Position numbers and translations under genes: made by a program. A stretch of DNA of 64,000 nt, from positions 149,611 through 213,610 of the forward strand of contig JACEEZ010020240.1 of assembly GCA_016584305.1 (NCBI GenBank), written 5' to 3'. This DNA comes from Chionoecetes opilio (Eukaryota > Arthropoda > Malacostraca > Decapoda > Majidae). Each line of letters starts with the position of its first letter. Within the stretch, counting starts at the first letter, position 1. The notes beneath the pieces were generated by a model. That model was not told the DNA's origin. It ran no database searches and saw only the letters and a program-made list of their open reading frames with translations. Shown one piece after another: positions 36,414 through 49,780 of the stretch.

Positions 36414-39400
36414 CCATCACACCAAAAAGCTAAATATTTCCTTTCCCATCACCAAAAAGCTAAATATTACCTTTCCCATCACACCAAAAAGCTAAATATT
36501 TCCTTTCCCATCACACCAAAAAGCTAAATATTACCTCTCCCATCACACCAAAAAGCTAAATATTTCCTTTCCCATCACACCAAAAAGCTAAATATTTCCT
36601 TTCCCATCACACCAAAAAGCTAAATATTTCCTTTCCCATCACACCAAAAAATCAAATTTTCCCTTCCATCACACAAAAAGCTAAATATTTCCTTCCCAAA
36701 GCAAATATTTTCCTTCCCATCACACCAAAAAAAAATTTCCTTTCCCAACACACAAAATAAATATTTCCTTTCCCATACACCAGAAAGCTAAATATTCTTT
36801 TCCTATCACACCAAAAAGCAAATATTTCCTTTCCATCACCAAAAAGCTAAATATTTCCTTTCCCATCACACCAAAAGCTAAATATTTCCTTTCCCATCAC
36901 ACCAAAAAGCTAAATATTTCCTTTCCCATCACACCAGAAAGTGAATATTCCTTTCCCATCACACCCAAAAAGCTAAATATTTCCTTTCCCATCACACCAA
37001 AAAGCTAAAATATTTCCTTCACCAAAAGCTAAAATTTCCTTTCACCATACAAAAAACTACATATCCTTTCCCATCATCCATCTAATAAAAAATAAATATT
37101 TCCTCCCATCACAGCCAAAAAGCTTACAATCAATTACCTTTCACACCAAAAAGCTAAATATTTCCTTTCCCATCACACCAAAAAGCTAAATATTTCCTTT
37201 CCCAAAACAAAATAAAATTTACCATTTCCCATCACACCAAAAAGCTAAATATTACCTTTCCCATCACAAAAAGCTAAATATTACCTTTCCCACACCAAAA
37301 AGCTAAAGTATATTTCCTTTCACACCAACACAAAATATACTTTCCCTCACACCAAAAAGTAAATATAACCTTTCCCGTCACCAAAAGCTAAATACTTTCC
37401 TTCCCATCACCAAAAAGCAAATTTACCTTTCCCACACCAAAAATAACTAATTTCACCAAAACACCATAAACTAAATTACCTTTCCCATCACCAAAAAGCT
37501 AAATATTACCTTTCCCACCCCAAATAAATTACTTTCCTCAACCAAAAACTAAATATTACCTTTCCCATCAACCAAAAAGCAAATTTACCTTTCCTCACAA
37601 CCAAAAAGTAATATTACCTTTCCACCAAAAAAACTAAATTACCTTTCCCGTCACAAAAAAGCTAAATATTACCTTTCCATCCCAAAAAGCTAAATATACA
37701 TTCCTTCCACACAAAAACAAAAAATACCTTTCCCACTCACACCAAAAAAGCTAAAATTTCCTTTCCCATCACCCAAAAAGCAAATATTACCTTTCCCGTC
37801 ACCAAAAAGCTAAATATTACCTTCCCTCACACCAAAAAGCTAAATATTTCCTTTCCCACACCAAAAATAAATATTACCTTTCCCACACCAAAAAGCTAAA
37901 TTTTCCTTTCCCACACCAAAAAGCTAAATATTTTCCCTCACCCAAAAAGCTAAAATTACCTTTCCCGTCACACCAAAAAGCTAAATATTACCTTTCCCTC
38001 ACACCAAAAAGCTAAATATTTCCTTTCCCATCACACCAAAAAGCTAAAATTACCTTTCCCATCACACCAAAAAGTAAATATTCCTTTCCCATCACACCAA
38101 AACTAAAATTTAAACCCTTTCCATCTTACACCAAAAAGCTAAATATCCTTTCCCATCACACCAAACACTAAAATTCCTTTCCATCACTCCAAAGCTAATT
38201 TCTTTCCAACACAAAATACCTTCACTTCCATCACCACAAAATTCCTTTCCACACAAAAAGCTAAAATTACCCTCCCATCCAACCAAAAGCTAAATATTAC
38301 CTTTCCCATCACACCAAAAAGCTAAATATAACCTTTCCCGTCACCAAAAAGCTAAATATTACCTTTCCCATCACCAAAAAGCTAAATATTACCTTTCCCG
38401 TCACACCAAAAAGCTAAATATTACCTTTCCCGTCACCAAAAAGCTAAATATTACCTTTCCCGTCACCAAAAAGCTAAATATTACCTTTCCCATCACCAAA
38501 AAGCTAAATATTACCTTTCCCATCACCAAAAAGCTAAATATTACCTTTCCCATCACCAAAAAGCTCAATATTACCTTTCCCATCACACCAAAAAGCTAAA
38601 TATTACCTTTCCCATCACACAAAAAGCTAAATATTACCTTTCCCATCACACCAAAAAGCTAAATATTACCTTTCCCATCACACCAAAAAGCTAAATATAA
38701 CCTTTCCCGTCACCAAAAAGCTAAATATTACCTTTCCCATCACCAAAAAGCTAAATATTACCTTTCCCATCACACCAAAAAGCTAAATATTACCTTTCCC
38801 ATCACACAAAAAAGCTAAATATTTCCTTTCCCATCACACCAAAAAGCTAAATATTACCTTTCCCGTCACCAAAAAGCTAAATATTACCTTTCCCGTCACA
38901 CCAAAAAGCTAAATATTACCTTTCCCATCACACCAAAAGCTAAATATTTCCTTTCCCATCACACCAAAAAGCTAAATATTTCCTTTCCCATCACACCAAA
39001 AAGCTAAATATTACCTTTCCCGTCACACCAAAAAGCTAAATATTACCTTTCCCATCACACCAAAAGCTAAATATTTCCTTTCCCATCACACCAAAAAGCT
39101 AAATATTTCCTTTCCCATCACACCAAAAAGCTAAATATTACCTTTCCCGTCACACCAAAAAGCTAAATATTACCTTTCCCATCACACCAAAAGCTAAATA
39201 TTTCCTTTCCCATCACACCAAAAAGCTAAATATTTCCTTTCCCATCACACCAAAAGCTAAATATTTCCTTTCCCATCACACCAAAAAGCTAAATATAACC
39301 TTTCCCATCACACCAAAAAGCTAAATATTTCCTTTCCCATCACACCAAAAAGCTAAATATTTCCTTTCCCATCACACCAAAAAGCTAAATATTACCTTTC

Positions 39401-39423
39401 CCGTCACACCAAAAAGCGAAATA

Positions 39424-39600
39424 TTACATAAGAACATCAGAAAATAATGAAGCTACAAGAGGCCGTGAGACCTACACGAGGTAGTTCCTGTTACTTAACA
39501 CTAGGTACCTACATCCACCTTTTATCCCCATCCATGAATTTATCCAGCCTCCCTTTAAAGTTCTCTAATGACTGCACTAACTACCTTTCTAAAATTACCT
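39424..39600 (-). mobile_element. LINE 3' tail
   Basis: Same family as 30,033: AAGCTACAAGAGGCCGTGAG, GGTAGTTCCTGTTACTTAAC, TCCCCATCCATGAATTTATC. It is inserted two or three satellite units before the exon 2 acceptor. Confidence 0.85.
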
Positions 39601-39671
39601 AAAATTACCCTTCTAAATTACCTTTCCCATCACACCAAACATGCTAAATATTATCTTTCCCGTCACACCAG

Positions 39672-42600
39672 ACATGGGAGGGAGAATACAAGGCCACCCA
39701 TGGCTGCCCCCCTGACCGCGAGGCCATGACCCACGCCCCCGAGGACATCCGGCACGCCTACAAGACCTACCGCCACTACAGGAAGGCGGTGGCCGAGCAG
39801 AAGTCTTCCTCGCACGGGGACAAGAGGATGACAGGGGAGGTGGTGGTGTGTGGCGCCAACCCGTGTGACTCAAACAGCCGTGTGTCTGTGTCTTGTGGTG
39901 ATGGTGTAGTTGCCTCCTCTCATGATAGTGCAGGAGGTGGAGGTGGAGAACAGGTGGGGGTTGGTGGAGGACAGGAGGTGGTGGGTGGAGGTGGAGGTGA
40001 AGGACAGGAGGTGGTTGGTGGAAGACAGGAGGTGATGGGTGGAGGTGGAGAACAGGTGGTGGTGGGTGGAGGTGGAGAACAGGTGGTGGTGGGTGGAGGA
40101 CAGGAGGTGGTGGGTGGTGTTTGTGACTCAGCCCGGGTGCCCATTAGTAACCTTGAGGCCCGTCCAGGGGTGGAAAGCAAAGATTCCGGTGATAATAGTT
40201 CCTCCCAGACCAAGTGTTCCTCCGTTGCGGTGACGCCGAGCCGTGCCAAGGCGTCCGCCAAGCCCACCGTCGTGCCCGTGGGTGTTTGGGGCAGACACTT
40301 GAATAAGAACTTCAAGCATACAGCCACAAATGAATCACCAAAGGAGCCTACCCTGTACAGCAAGATTAGTGAGAAGCTCCGAGCCAACAGCACCAGTAAA
40401 ACGAGGAAATCCCTAAGCAGATTGCCAAGTATCAAGAAATCCCGGAGCAAGTCGGTGTTGTCGCAGAAGACGAGTGTGTGTGGCGAGGGTGGTGATGCCT
40501 CCAGTGTGTGTGGCGAGGGTGGTGATGCCTCCAGTGAGTCCAGAGTCAGTTGTAACAGTGACTCCACTCTGGATAAGATTAAAGGCAGTGAAGATGAAAA
40601 CTCACAAAATAGCAATGGTGCCTTCACTACAGAGACAGATGAAGTGTTTGATACAAGTTTTAATAACACTATAGATGAACTGAGACCGTTGAGTGTATAT
40701 GACGCAGTGGAAGCCAAGTGTAACACATCATTCAGTGCAATTCACAACAGTACAAGTCAAGAGTTAAGACCATTGAGTGGAGTGGACCGTGAGGCAGTGG
40801 AGGCTGATTCCTGCAGAACTCTTCCCATACACACAAGTACATATAAACCAAACCCTATAGGTGCAGTGGAGGCTGAATGCAGAACTCCTTCCATACACAC
40901 AAGTACAAGTAAACCAAACCCTATAGGTGCAGTGGAGGCTGAATGCAGAACTCCTTCCATACACACAAGTACAAGTAAACCAAACCCTATAGGTGCAGTG
41001 GAGGCTGAATGCAGAACTCCTTCCATACACACAAGTACAAGTAAACCAAACCCCATCAGTGCACTCAATACAATGGATTTGAATGTTTTTGAAGATATCC
41101 CTAAATTCCACCAAGTCTCCAGCAAGGTCACGACACCTGCCACTCAGCCCATCAGCGCTCTCACCTCCCTCGCCCAGACTCCAGCTTCCCGGGGTCAGGA
41201 GACGGACCTCCCTCAACCCTGGGTGGGTGGCTCGCTGCACAGGCACACCCCTGGAGGACACCATGGCCGGGAAACAAACGGTGCCTCAAGACAGCTGGAA
41301 AATGAGGTTGATTGACAAGGATTGGTCTGAAGATGCCGATGAAGAACCAGAAACTCCGCCCGTTGAACCAGAGGATGAATGTGTCACCTCCACAACTATT
41401 AATCATAAACCTGTTAAACCTAGAGTACGAAAAGCTGCCATAAACCCCAGGAAAAAGACTACAAACAACACTGTCACCAAAGCAGCTAAAAAGAAAGTGG
41501 CTAATGCTCGTCCAAAGCAAAAGAAAGTAGCCAATTCCCTTCCAAAACAAAAGAAAGTGGCTAATTCTCTTCCAAAACAAAAGAAAGTAGCCAATTCTCT
41601 TCCAACACAAAACAAAGTAGCCAATTCTCTTCCAACACAAAACAAAGTAGCCAATTCCCTTCCAACACAAAATAGAGATGACACTTCCCTTCCAACACAA
41701 AACCAAGTGGACACCTCTCTTCCACCACCACCACAAGGCAATATAGGCAGAGAGGCAAGAACCAGAAGTACAAGAAGTGCTGCAAAACCTAATTATACTG
41801 ACTTGAGTGATGATGAAGTGGACAGTGTTGGTGGCTCGTCATTCCAGGGAGGACAAAAACGGAAGACTATGGATGATGACGAACCGTGGGAGGACAAGGA
41901 CGAAGAAGAACAGGAGGATGAAGAAAGAACAAATAACTTAGAAGATGAAGAAAGAATGAGTAACTTGGAAGATGAAGAAAGAATGAGTAACTTTGCCGAG
42001 GAGGAACAAGAGGGCTTTGAAGCTGTACCTATCTGGAATACCGTGCCGGTTAAAAAGAGGAAGAAGGAGACGTTAGAGGAGATGGAGGAGAAAGGAAAGA
42101 TTCAGTCACAGTGGCCGCCTCCGAAGAAGAAAAGAATTGCACGTAAAAAAGCAACGGTTGGCAACAGGGCTAAAAGAGTACTTGGCAAGGAAAATTCACC
42201 AAAATCACCAAAAGTCAAGAGAGCCGTAAGGAAGAGGAGGATAGTAAAACGCAAGGAGGTAGAGGAAGAAGAAGAGGAGGAGGTAGAGGTAGATAGCCCA
42301 GCCACATCATCACAACCATTAGTCCCGAACTTAGACTACAACGAGGAAAATTCACCAAAAGTAAAGAGAACCATGAGAAAGAGGACAGTAAAACGCAAGG
42401 TGGTAGAAGAAGAAGAGGAGGAGGAGGTAGACAACCCACCCGCACCATCACAACCATCAGTTCCGAACTTAGATTACGACGAGACGGTAGATATTGAGTC
42501 ACACGGCAGCAAAGTCACCAACACGAGGGGGAATTATTTAACCGGAGAGGAACGCATGATGAAAAAGATCTCGTCCGGCACCCTCAACAACAACTTCGTC

Positions 42601-45600
42601 CGCATCAACATCATGAAGAAGGTGTTCGTGAGAGGCAAGAAGAACATGACCGGCGAGAAATACAGGCGGCAGGAATGGAAGAAGAAACAGCTGATGAAGA
42701 GTGCCGAGGGAGGTAACGCCGGAGCCATGAAGAATATGACGTGCTTTAAGTGCGGTGATTTCGGACACTGGTCGAGGCGTTGTCCCGGGAAGCGAGGGGA
42801 CAGTCTTACGCCCTTTGAAGGATATAATGAGAAGGAATCTACGTTCCTCAGTCTGGATGAAGCCGCCTCCATGGCCTTGGGGATCAAAAAGACGACTGAT
42901 TCTGGAAAGACAGTCACTAAGATGTACCCGAAAGCTCAGGAATTAGAGAAGGTTGGTGAAAATGTGGTGAATGCCTCAAATAGTAATGAAAAAGATCCTT
43001 CACCAGAGTCACAAAAGAATGGTGGTGAAAATGCAGTAAATACCTCAAATAGTGATGTAAAAGATCCTTCTCCTGAGTCACAAGAGAAGCCTGAAGGTGT
43101 AGAAGCAGAGGAAAATGAGACAGTAAATGATGAAAGTCAAGTATTACCGGGCAGCATTAACCAAAATGTACATGAAGGGGAAGATGAGGCAATGAGTGAA
43201 AGCCAAAATACTGCCACTGAACATGAAGGGGAAGATGATGCAGTAAGGTTAAGTCAAAATTCTGACACTCAAAACAAAGGGGAAGATGAGGCAATGAATG
43301 AAAGTCAAGATACCGACACTCAACAAACAAACGAAGAAGCCGAGTACGAGTTTAGGGATTCCGATGACGACATGTTTGCCAACTTGGAGGAAACGGACAA
43401 CACAGAAGAGCAGCAGGAAGAGGCCAGCAGCACACAGAACACAAACAGCACAGTGCCATCAGCTGCCCCTCGACCCTTCAGCACATACTGGCAGGAGCGG
43501 CCCACTGTGGAGCCTTTATACCGTCTCAGCGGGGGTGACGTTATTCCCACCCCTCACGAGGTACACGAAGCCCTTGGGATGTTTGGCTACCCGTCGTTCA
43601 GGCCTGTCCAGGAGGAGGCTATAATGAGGATCCTATCTGGCCAGTCAACACTTCTCGTCCTCTCCACCGGGTCGGGCAAGAGTTTATGTTACCAGCTCCC
43701 AGCCTACTTGTACTCCAAACACCGCTCACCTTGTATTACTTTATGTGTCTCCCCTCTGGTGTCACTCATGGAGGACCAGGTGACAGGGCTGCCAGAGTTC
43801 CTACAAGCTGTCTGCCTCCACACGCATCAGACACCCACCCAGCGTTCCCAAGCCATCAACGCCATACACTCCCGGGCCGCTCACATCCTCCTGGTGTCCC
43901 CCGAGGCTGTGGTGGCCAGTCGTACAGGAGGCGTCCTCGGCACACTCCTCAAAGAGCTTCCTCCCGTGGCCTTTGCCTGTCTGGACGAGGCTCACTGTGT
44001 GTCCGAGTGGTCGCACAACTTCCGTCCGTCCTACCTGAGGGTGTGTCAGGTCTTGCGGGAGAGGCTAGGCGTCAAGACCATCCTCGGACTCACCGCCACA
44101 GCTCGCACCGCCACGGCAGTCAGCATAGCGCGGCACCTCCTCATTTCTGACTTTGACACGGGCGTCATCCGCGGCACCAGCGTCCCGGACAACCTCCAAC
44201 TGTCCGTGTCTCGGGACCAACACAGAGAGGAAGCCCTGGTGTCGTTGCTTCAGGGGGAGAGGTTCTCGGAGTGCAGTTCCATCATCATCTATTGCACCCG
44301 GCGTGACGAGTGCGAGCGCGTGGCCACACTCATCAGGACGCAGCTGCTCGATCCCTCTAGAGTAGACGTCAAGAGCAACCTGAAGAGGAACAGAGGCCTG
44401 TCCTTTGACGCGGAGGCTTACCACGCCGGCCTGAGCTCTTACCGCCGACGCCAGGTGCAGAAAAACTTCATGTCCGGCAAGATGAGGATAGTGGTGGCCA
44501 CAGTGGCGTTCGGGATGGGCATTGACAAGTCTGACGTGCGGGGCATCATCCACTTCAACATGCCTCGCAACGTGGAGAGTTACGTGCAGGAGATTGGCCG
44601 GGCCGGACGTGACGGTGAGGAGGCCCACTGCCACCTCTTCCTGGACGGCCAAGACGGCAGGGACATTCAGGAGCTCAAGAGACACATCTTCGCTAACTCG
44701 TTGGATCGGCACACCGTCAGGAAGCTTCTCAATAAGATATTCAAGCCTTGTACCTGTGCTAAGCTGAAGAATCTAAGTTCTGATAGAAATGAAATTACAA
44801 CTACCAATATGCCTGTGTCTCCTTCAGGAGTTTCTAATGACAGTGGAATGATGAGCTCAGACGCCTCATCAGACCCCTTCACTGTGGCCACCATCCCATC
44901 ATCCTGCCCCAGGCATGAGGTGGCCATTCCTATAGAGGCAGTAGTGGAGGAATTGGACTTACCTGAGCAGAACCTGGAGACACTGTTGTGTTATCTGGAG
45001 CTTCACCAGAATAACCTCATTTCCATTAACTCCCACGTGTATGCCAACTGTGCTGTGTCCTGCTACGGGGGTCCGCGCCAGCTGGTGGCCGTCAGCCGCC
45101 GCTGCCCCCCCCTGGCCGTGGCCATCGCCCTGGAGCGCCAGAAGGGCACGGATTTCAGCAGGAGCAACAAGGTGACATTCCCGGTGGTGGAGGTCGCCTC
45201 ACGCATGGGATGGAACAGCAAGATAGTGAAGAGAGAGCTGAAGTCACTGGAGTGGGACACACAGAGCCTAACGTGTGGAGGGAAGGTGAAGCGCTCCGGC
45301 GTGATGGTGGAGATGACCGACCTCTCCTTCCACCTGGAGGCTCGGGGGGACCTGGGCGACGACGAGCGGGACCGCGTGTTGGACGCCGTGTACCACCGCT
45401 CAAAGGTGCAGGAGCAGGACCAACTGCGCCAGCTGCACTACACCTACCAGCTGCTGCGCTCCGTCTCGCACTCCACCATCCTGTTCTGCTGTGACGCGGT
45501 GGACCAGGAGCGCTGCGGCAGACTGAAGACGGAACTCCGGGAATACTTCAGGAGTAACGAGGCCTTGGCAGAGGACATTGAGGATAAGGGGAGTTTGAAG

Positions 45601-45828
45601 CCCGAGGTGGAGTGTGGCATCAGGAACAGCATCCGCGCCTTCATCTCCACCCACGAGGACCAGCAGTGGACGGGCCGGGCGGTGGCCAGGGTTCTGCACG
45701 GCATAGGCTCCCCCAACTACCCGGCGAAGGTGTGGGGCCGCGTCCGGAGGTACTGGCGGCAACACCTCAATACAGATTTTAATGTGTTGGTGAGCATGGC
45801 CACGCAGGAGATACTGAGGTGTAAATAA
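39672..45828 (+). CDS. RECQL4: RECQL4 exon 2: RecQ-family DNA helicase, with one frame break
   Basis: The exon opens after CACACCAG in phase 0 with TWEGEYKATHGCPPDREA and APEDIRHAYKTYRHYRKA, the rest of the Sld2-like domain. A long low-complexity region follows: Gly/Gln/Val repeats, VCGEGGDASS twice, a 22-residue unit (VEAECRTPSIHTSTSKPNPI) about four times, KKVANSLPKQ-type decamers about eight times, and basic and acidic tracts. A zinc knuckle, CFKCGDFGHWSRRC, is at 42,742-42,783. The helicase core runs from about 43,560: Walker A STGSGKS (43,661), LDEAHCVSEW (43,981), GLTATA (about 44,088), VATVAFGMGIDKSDV (about 44,494) and QEIGRAGRDG (about 44,589). The RECQL4-type C-terminus continues to TAA 45,826-45,828. 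The frame used from 39,672 stops at 41,313; the helicase frame is open from before 41,083. At about 2,050 residues it is far longer than the human protein (1,208). It acts in the nucleus in replication initiation and repair. Confidence 0.9.
41083..41315 (+). other. Frame change inside RECQL4
   Basis: The upstream frame reads FEDIPKFHQVSSKVTTPATQ and looks natural until about 41,225. The downstream frame looks natural from about 41,245 (TPLEDTMAGKQ, SWKMRLIDKDWSED). The shift is one base forward. No intron with credible GT and AG sites and matching phase was found in this overlap. A one- or two-base sequencing error, perhaps at the CCCGGGG run near 41,191, or a true frameshift are the simpler options. 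Confidence 0.7.
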
Positions 45829-46240
45829 CCTTTGTATCACACCGTCTAGCTGATGCTTTTTTAATGGTTCTTTTAATAGGATTTATTTTATGGTTTGAAA
45901 GGGTTTTATGAGATTTTAAGTTGACGGGGTAATTCATTTTACTTTCCATGTTCTTACCGGTAACAATTTTTATCAACTCCATAAGAGTGGTTAGTGGAAT
46001 TTTTTTTAATAACAAATTTATTAGTTAAGTTTCAAGAGCATGTAGGAAAAGACTGCCAGTTACTTTCATGCATGCAATGATGAAAGAAAACTTGCCATGT
46101 ATTCATTATAATATATTTATTTCCTCTATATTATTTCATTACAGTGTAACAATGAGTGTGTTCCAGTTGTAAACATTTGTCCTCCATATAAACTGACATT
46201 ACAAATCAATAATGTTATGAGAAATAAATAGATCTACCTA
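45829..46240 (+). other. RECQL4: RECQL4 3' UTR with poly(A) signal
   Basis: AT-rich sequence follows the stop. AATAAA at 46,223-46,228 is the first good polyadenylation signal. Confidence 0.5.
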
Positions 46241-49180
46241 GATGTTTCTATGCATTCTATTTTGATGGTTAAAGCATATTCAGAATAGTACATGTAAACT
46301 TTTGAATGAAAACTTCCCTTGGCTAGGAATAGTTTTGAAATTATCAAACTTTGTTCATCACGTTGTCTTCACTGTATTGGATCTAGCACAGGAACAGCCC
46401 GAGGACAAAACTACTACAGCCACACCAAAAGCAACGACTCAAAAACAGCTTCTTGCTGAAAACAAAGGAATCAATTTCCTAATGTACTCTGGAGAGGGAA
46501 AAAAACCTTATGTACCTCAATACTGACAAAAAGCTTCATGACTGCACACTGCTAGAACACACCACCTAACCTGCTGCCCACCACCACCGCCGCCCTCCCG
46601 TCCATCCTGATGCATGAGTGCAATGGGACGGAAGGGGGCAAAGATTGATAACACTACACTTTCACTCTTGGGGATATGAACAGTAATATTCATACCCGTT
46701 CATGCCTCACATTGTTCACTTGAGGCATTGGCATCAGGACCTCTGTCTGCACGGCTCATGGCCCGGCCTGACAGTTTTGAGGGATGCCGTCTGAATACAA
46801 AGTTTCTGAAGCTGTACGAGCCCCGTGTAATGCCCTGTACACTGTCCATGGCAAAGCACTGCCACTGCCTCATGGACTGTTCCTCATGGTGTATGTTTTA
46901 ACACAGTGACCACGGAGACATTAAACATAATTATTCATTACCACTTCACATTCCGGAAGAATATTGGATTCTCAATTCCTCTGCAGAATGTTGAGCAGTA
47001 GGCGTGATTTCATCACTTTTAAGGCATGGAAATTATGGGACACACGAACCACACAGCTGATGATGATCAATGACTTATTGATGATGAGTGAAATGATGAT
47101 CAACCGAGATACCAGCACAATGAAAGTCACACACTCACATCAACCAAAATAACCTATGTGAACCAAGGCCACAATGCAAACTGTAGGAGCAAAGTAAAAT
47201 AAGAAATGACAAGCTTGGCAACAAAACCGCCACGACGGCCGCACACTTCCCGTGCTGCTTCAATAACACGTGAACCACTTGGCTCGCCGGCCCGTCACAA
47301 AGGCAGAGCAACAGAGGCTTGAGGGAGGAAGGAGAGGCAAGTCAACTTCCTGAATGGAGAGTGGAATGTAGGGGCAGGTAAAAATCCTATTTAAGGTCAC
47401 ATCACTGGGTGAAGATTACTTTAAGAAAACCTTGTGGCCACAAAAACACGGTACTAATGTAGTCAATACAACACATGAATGATTAAAGATCACACATAAA
47501 TACAAATAAGCTATTCATAGGCTTATCACTGAAAAAGACAAATACAGTACAACGATATCAGTTCTTTCTATTTTCAACCTTGGGGAAAAGCAACAATGCT
47601 TTTCTCTTGGCCCTATTTTACGGTGTCTGCCACCCCCAGATGCAGTCGCCACTCGCAAATACAAAAAAGGGATGAATGGACTGCAGCAGTCAGTGCTTCC
47701 CTGTCTGAAATGACAGCTGTCCGTGGGAAATTAAGGCAGGGCTAATGATTATCAAAACATCTGGTTTGGCAGTGTTGTATTACTCTGTCCACCGTCACAC
47801 TTCTCTTTGATTTATCAATGCATTATTGATTACACAATTAAATGTACAATACTGGCAACAGTCCAGAATCAGTTATGTGAATGGGAGGAAAGCCATCCAC
47901 AGGATTTCTGTACTCACTGAGGAAACTCAAGGTTTTCCTGAGATGTAGTGAATATCAGGTCACATTTTCAATACTGAGGAAATTTCTGAGTGGCTGCAGA
48001 AGTACTTTGTTGACAACCTGGCTTACAGGTTGTCTGTACACATCTTATCACTCCCATGATGTGGGTTAATTGATGTTATTTCTTAAGCACATCGTTCTCC
48101 CTGTGACCGAGTGACCTGTTACGTCCCTCCCGTGATGCCAGCCAGTGTTTTGGTCATTAATCACGGCTACACGACCTCCCCGTGTTAACATTGAATACGC
48201 CATATGATCCTCAAAGCTTTATAGATCTGTCACTAATGCTGCCAAGAACCTGGTTATCTAATTTACTAACCAATTCAGAGTATGCGGACACCAACACAGG
48301 ACCATCACTCGTACCGGCTATGATAAGCAAACTGTTTGTGCAGACATTTATAACAACAGTACTACCACACTTGCTGCATACTGCTGTAACTACCCAGTTT
48401 TGATGATATAAATGCAAGTACTGCATGTACTAGTATAACAGAATTACTCTTAATTTATGCCCCAAAAGTTCAAACCTTTCCTGAATGAAGCGCATACAGG
48501 CTACAGCCGAATCCCACTGGGCCCAATGATACTTGTGATAGATAGTAAGCCGTGCCTCCACCCGGCATGGTGGTGTCCCAGGCTGGGTGGGTGCAGTGTT
48601 TGGCGGCACACCACGGCCATACAGGCTCACCTACTGATGGTCTCTCCAAGGTGGAAAGAGATTAACTTTACTTCTGATACAATATGGTTCATACAAAAAT
48701 AGTCTTATCCTTGCCAAAACTATTGTTTCATGAATGATGATCTGAAACAGTATGATGTACATAATATAGGCCTCATCTGTTAAAATACAGGAATAGGGAG
48801 ATCCAAGATTAGTTAACAGGAAAGCAATGATTGAAGTACAGGAAAATATAAAAATGAAAAAAATATTCTATTGAAAAATAAACACTACTTCTGAAAAAGA
48901 TAACCAAAAGCCCGCGTAATACTGGAGCATTCACAATACCTGTAAGGGAGAAGCTTTTGTACTTATTTTCAATCATAGCAGCTTTAAATATTTCTTTATA
49001 ATAGAAAAGGTTTTGCAAATGAATCGTTGCAAAATCATAACAATTGTAAGAAAAATAATAAAAAAGATGGCATCGAATAACACAACATTAGGCAAGTGCA
49101 AGCGTTTCAGTGCTGTCTTTGTGGAAGTACTTGTTTCATACTCGTCAGCTGCTGGACCTGGGGAAATACTGCACATGAGT
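46241..49180. other. Region between the convergent RECQL4 and adiponectin receptor genes
   Basis: No family-like coding sequence. Part may be the receptor's 3' UTR, since it lies downstream on the minus strand; the first clear minus-strand AATAAA is as far as about 46,115. One plus-strand stretch, 46,384-46,526 (EQPEDKTTTATPKATTQ ... GKKPYVPQY), follows a TCTAG and has coding-like composition but no recognisable family. No repeats are obvious. Confidence 0.45.
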
Positions 49181-49393
49181 TTAACCCCTTGAGGCCCAGA
49201 AGGTCATTTCCATTGTATTTTGGGTACCATTAGACGATTTTTAGTGAACATAAGTAATGTTTTATAGATATGACCTCTTTGGTATCCTTGGCCACTAACT
49301 AATGTGGTATATTCAGTTACTTTTCGTTATTTTATGGCTCGACAACATACAATTTTATATAGCAAAGGAAAGATCTGGGCGTGAAGGGGTTTA
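49181..49393. mobile_element. TTAA MITE family, copy 3
   Basis: Left end TTAACCCCTTGAGGCCCAGA. The right end has decayed from TTAA to TTTA. It lies in the likely 3' UTR of the adiponectin receptor. Confidence 0.85.
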
Positions 49394-49780
49394 CGGCTTT
49401 GTCCTATGCAGTGCTTCTATAGTTATGACTTGCAAATTAAGTTTCGGACTCAAAATGTGCATATTGCATTATACTTAAAGGGACAATGATGAACCCTCTT
49501 GATCAGGACACCTCGGGGAAATATTATCTCATCAATAATAATAATAATGATGATGAAATGGAAAAATAATAAATACAAAACTATCCATAGAAATATCTAT
49601 AAATAACACTCAACCCTTACATATTTCATACTGACGTTCACAATGATGGCCAAAAACTAAGAAATAAATAATAATACATGAAGAAATAATAGTGTGTGGC
49701 TGTCTGGTGCATCCCCCCCACCCCCAACATGTGCCAGCCGGGATGCAGCCCCCCTCCACACCCACACCTCCACGGAGGGC

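Larger units (their letters stand above)
34950..39665. repeat. 30-32 bp satellite filling RECQL4 intron 1
   Basis: Roughly 150 units read AAAAAGCTAAATATTACCTT then TCCCATCACACC, with ATTACC/ATTTCC and CATC/CGTC variants and a 2-base CA deletion in some units. About 36,650-38,280 is much more decayed, with many small deletions. A SINE (36,117) and a LINE tail (39,424) interrupt it. The last unit forms the 3' splice site of exon 2: TTATCTTTCCCGTCACACCAG. Minus-strand frames such as repeated MGKVIFSFLV are artefacts. Confidence 0.95.

Noticed and set aside
38401..38586. Repeated MGKVIFSFLV minus-strand frame
   Set aside because: A chance frame through the RECQL4 intron satellite.
34950..39665. 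CRISPR-like array
   Set aside because: The units are contiguous with no unique spacers, lie in a eukaryotic intron, and there are no cas genes.
39920..40726. Minus-strand Pro/Thr/Ser-rich frame
   Set aside because: It is the antisense of the RECQL4 Gly/Gln/Val and Ser-rich coding region.
46302..46526. Small plus-strand coding exon
   Set aside because: Only composition supports it; no family match and no partner exon was found, so it is mentioned but not called.
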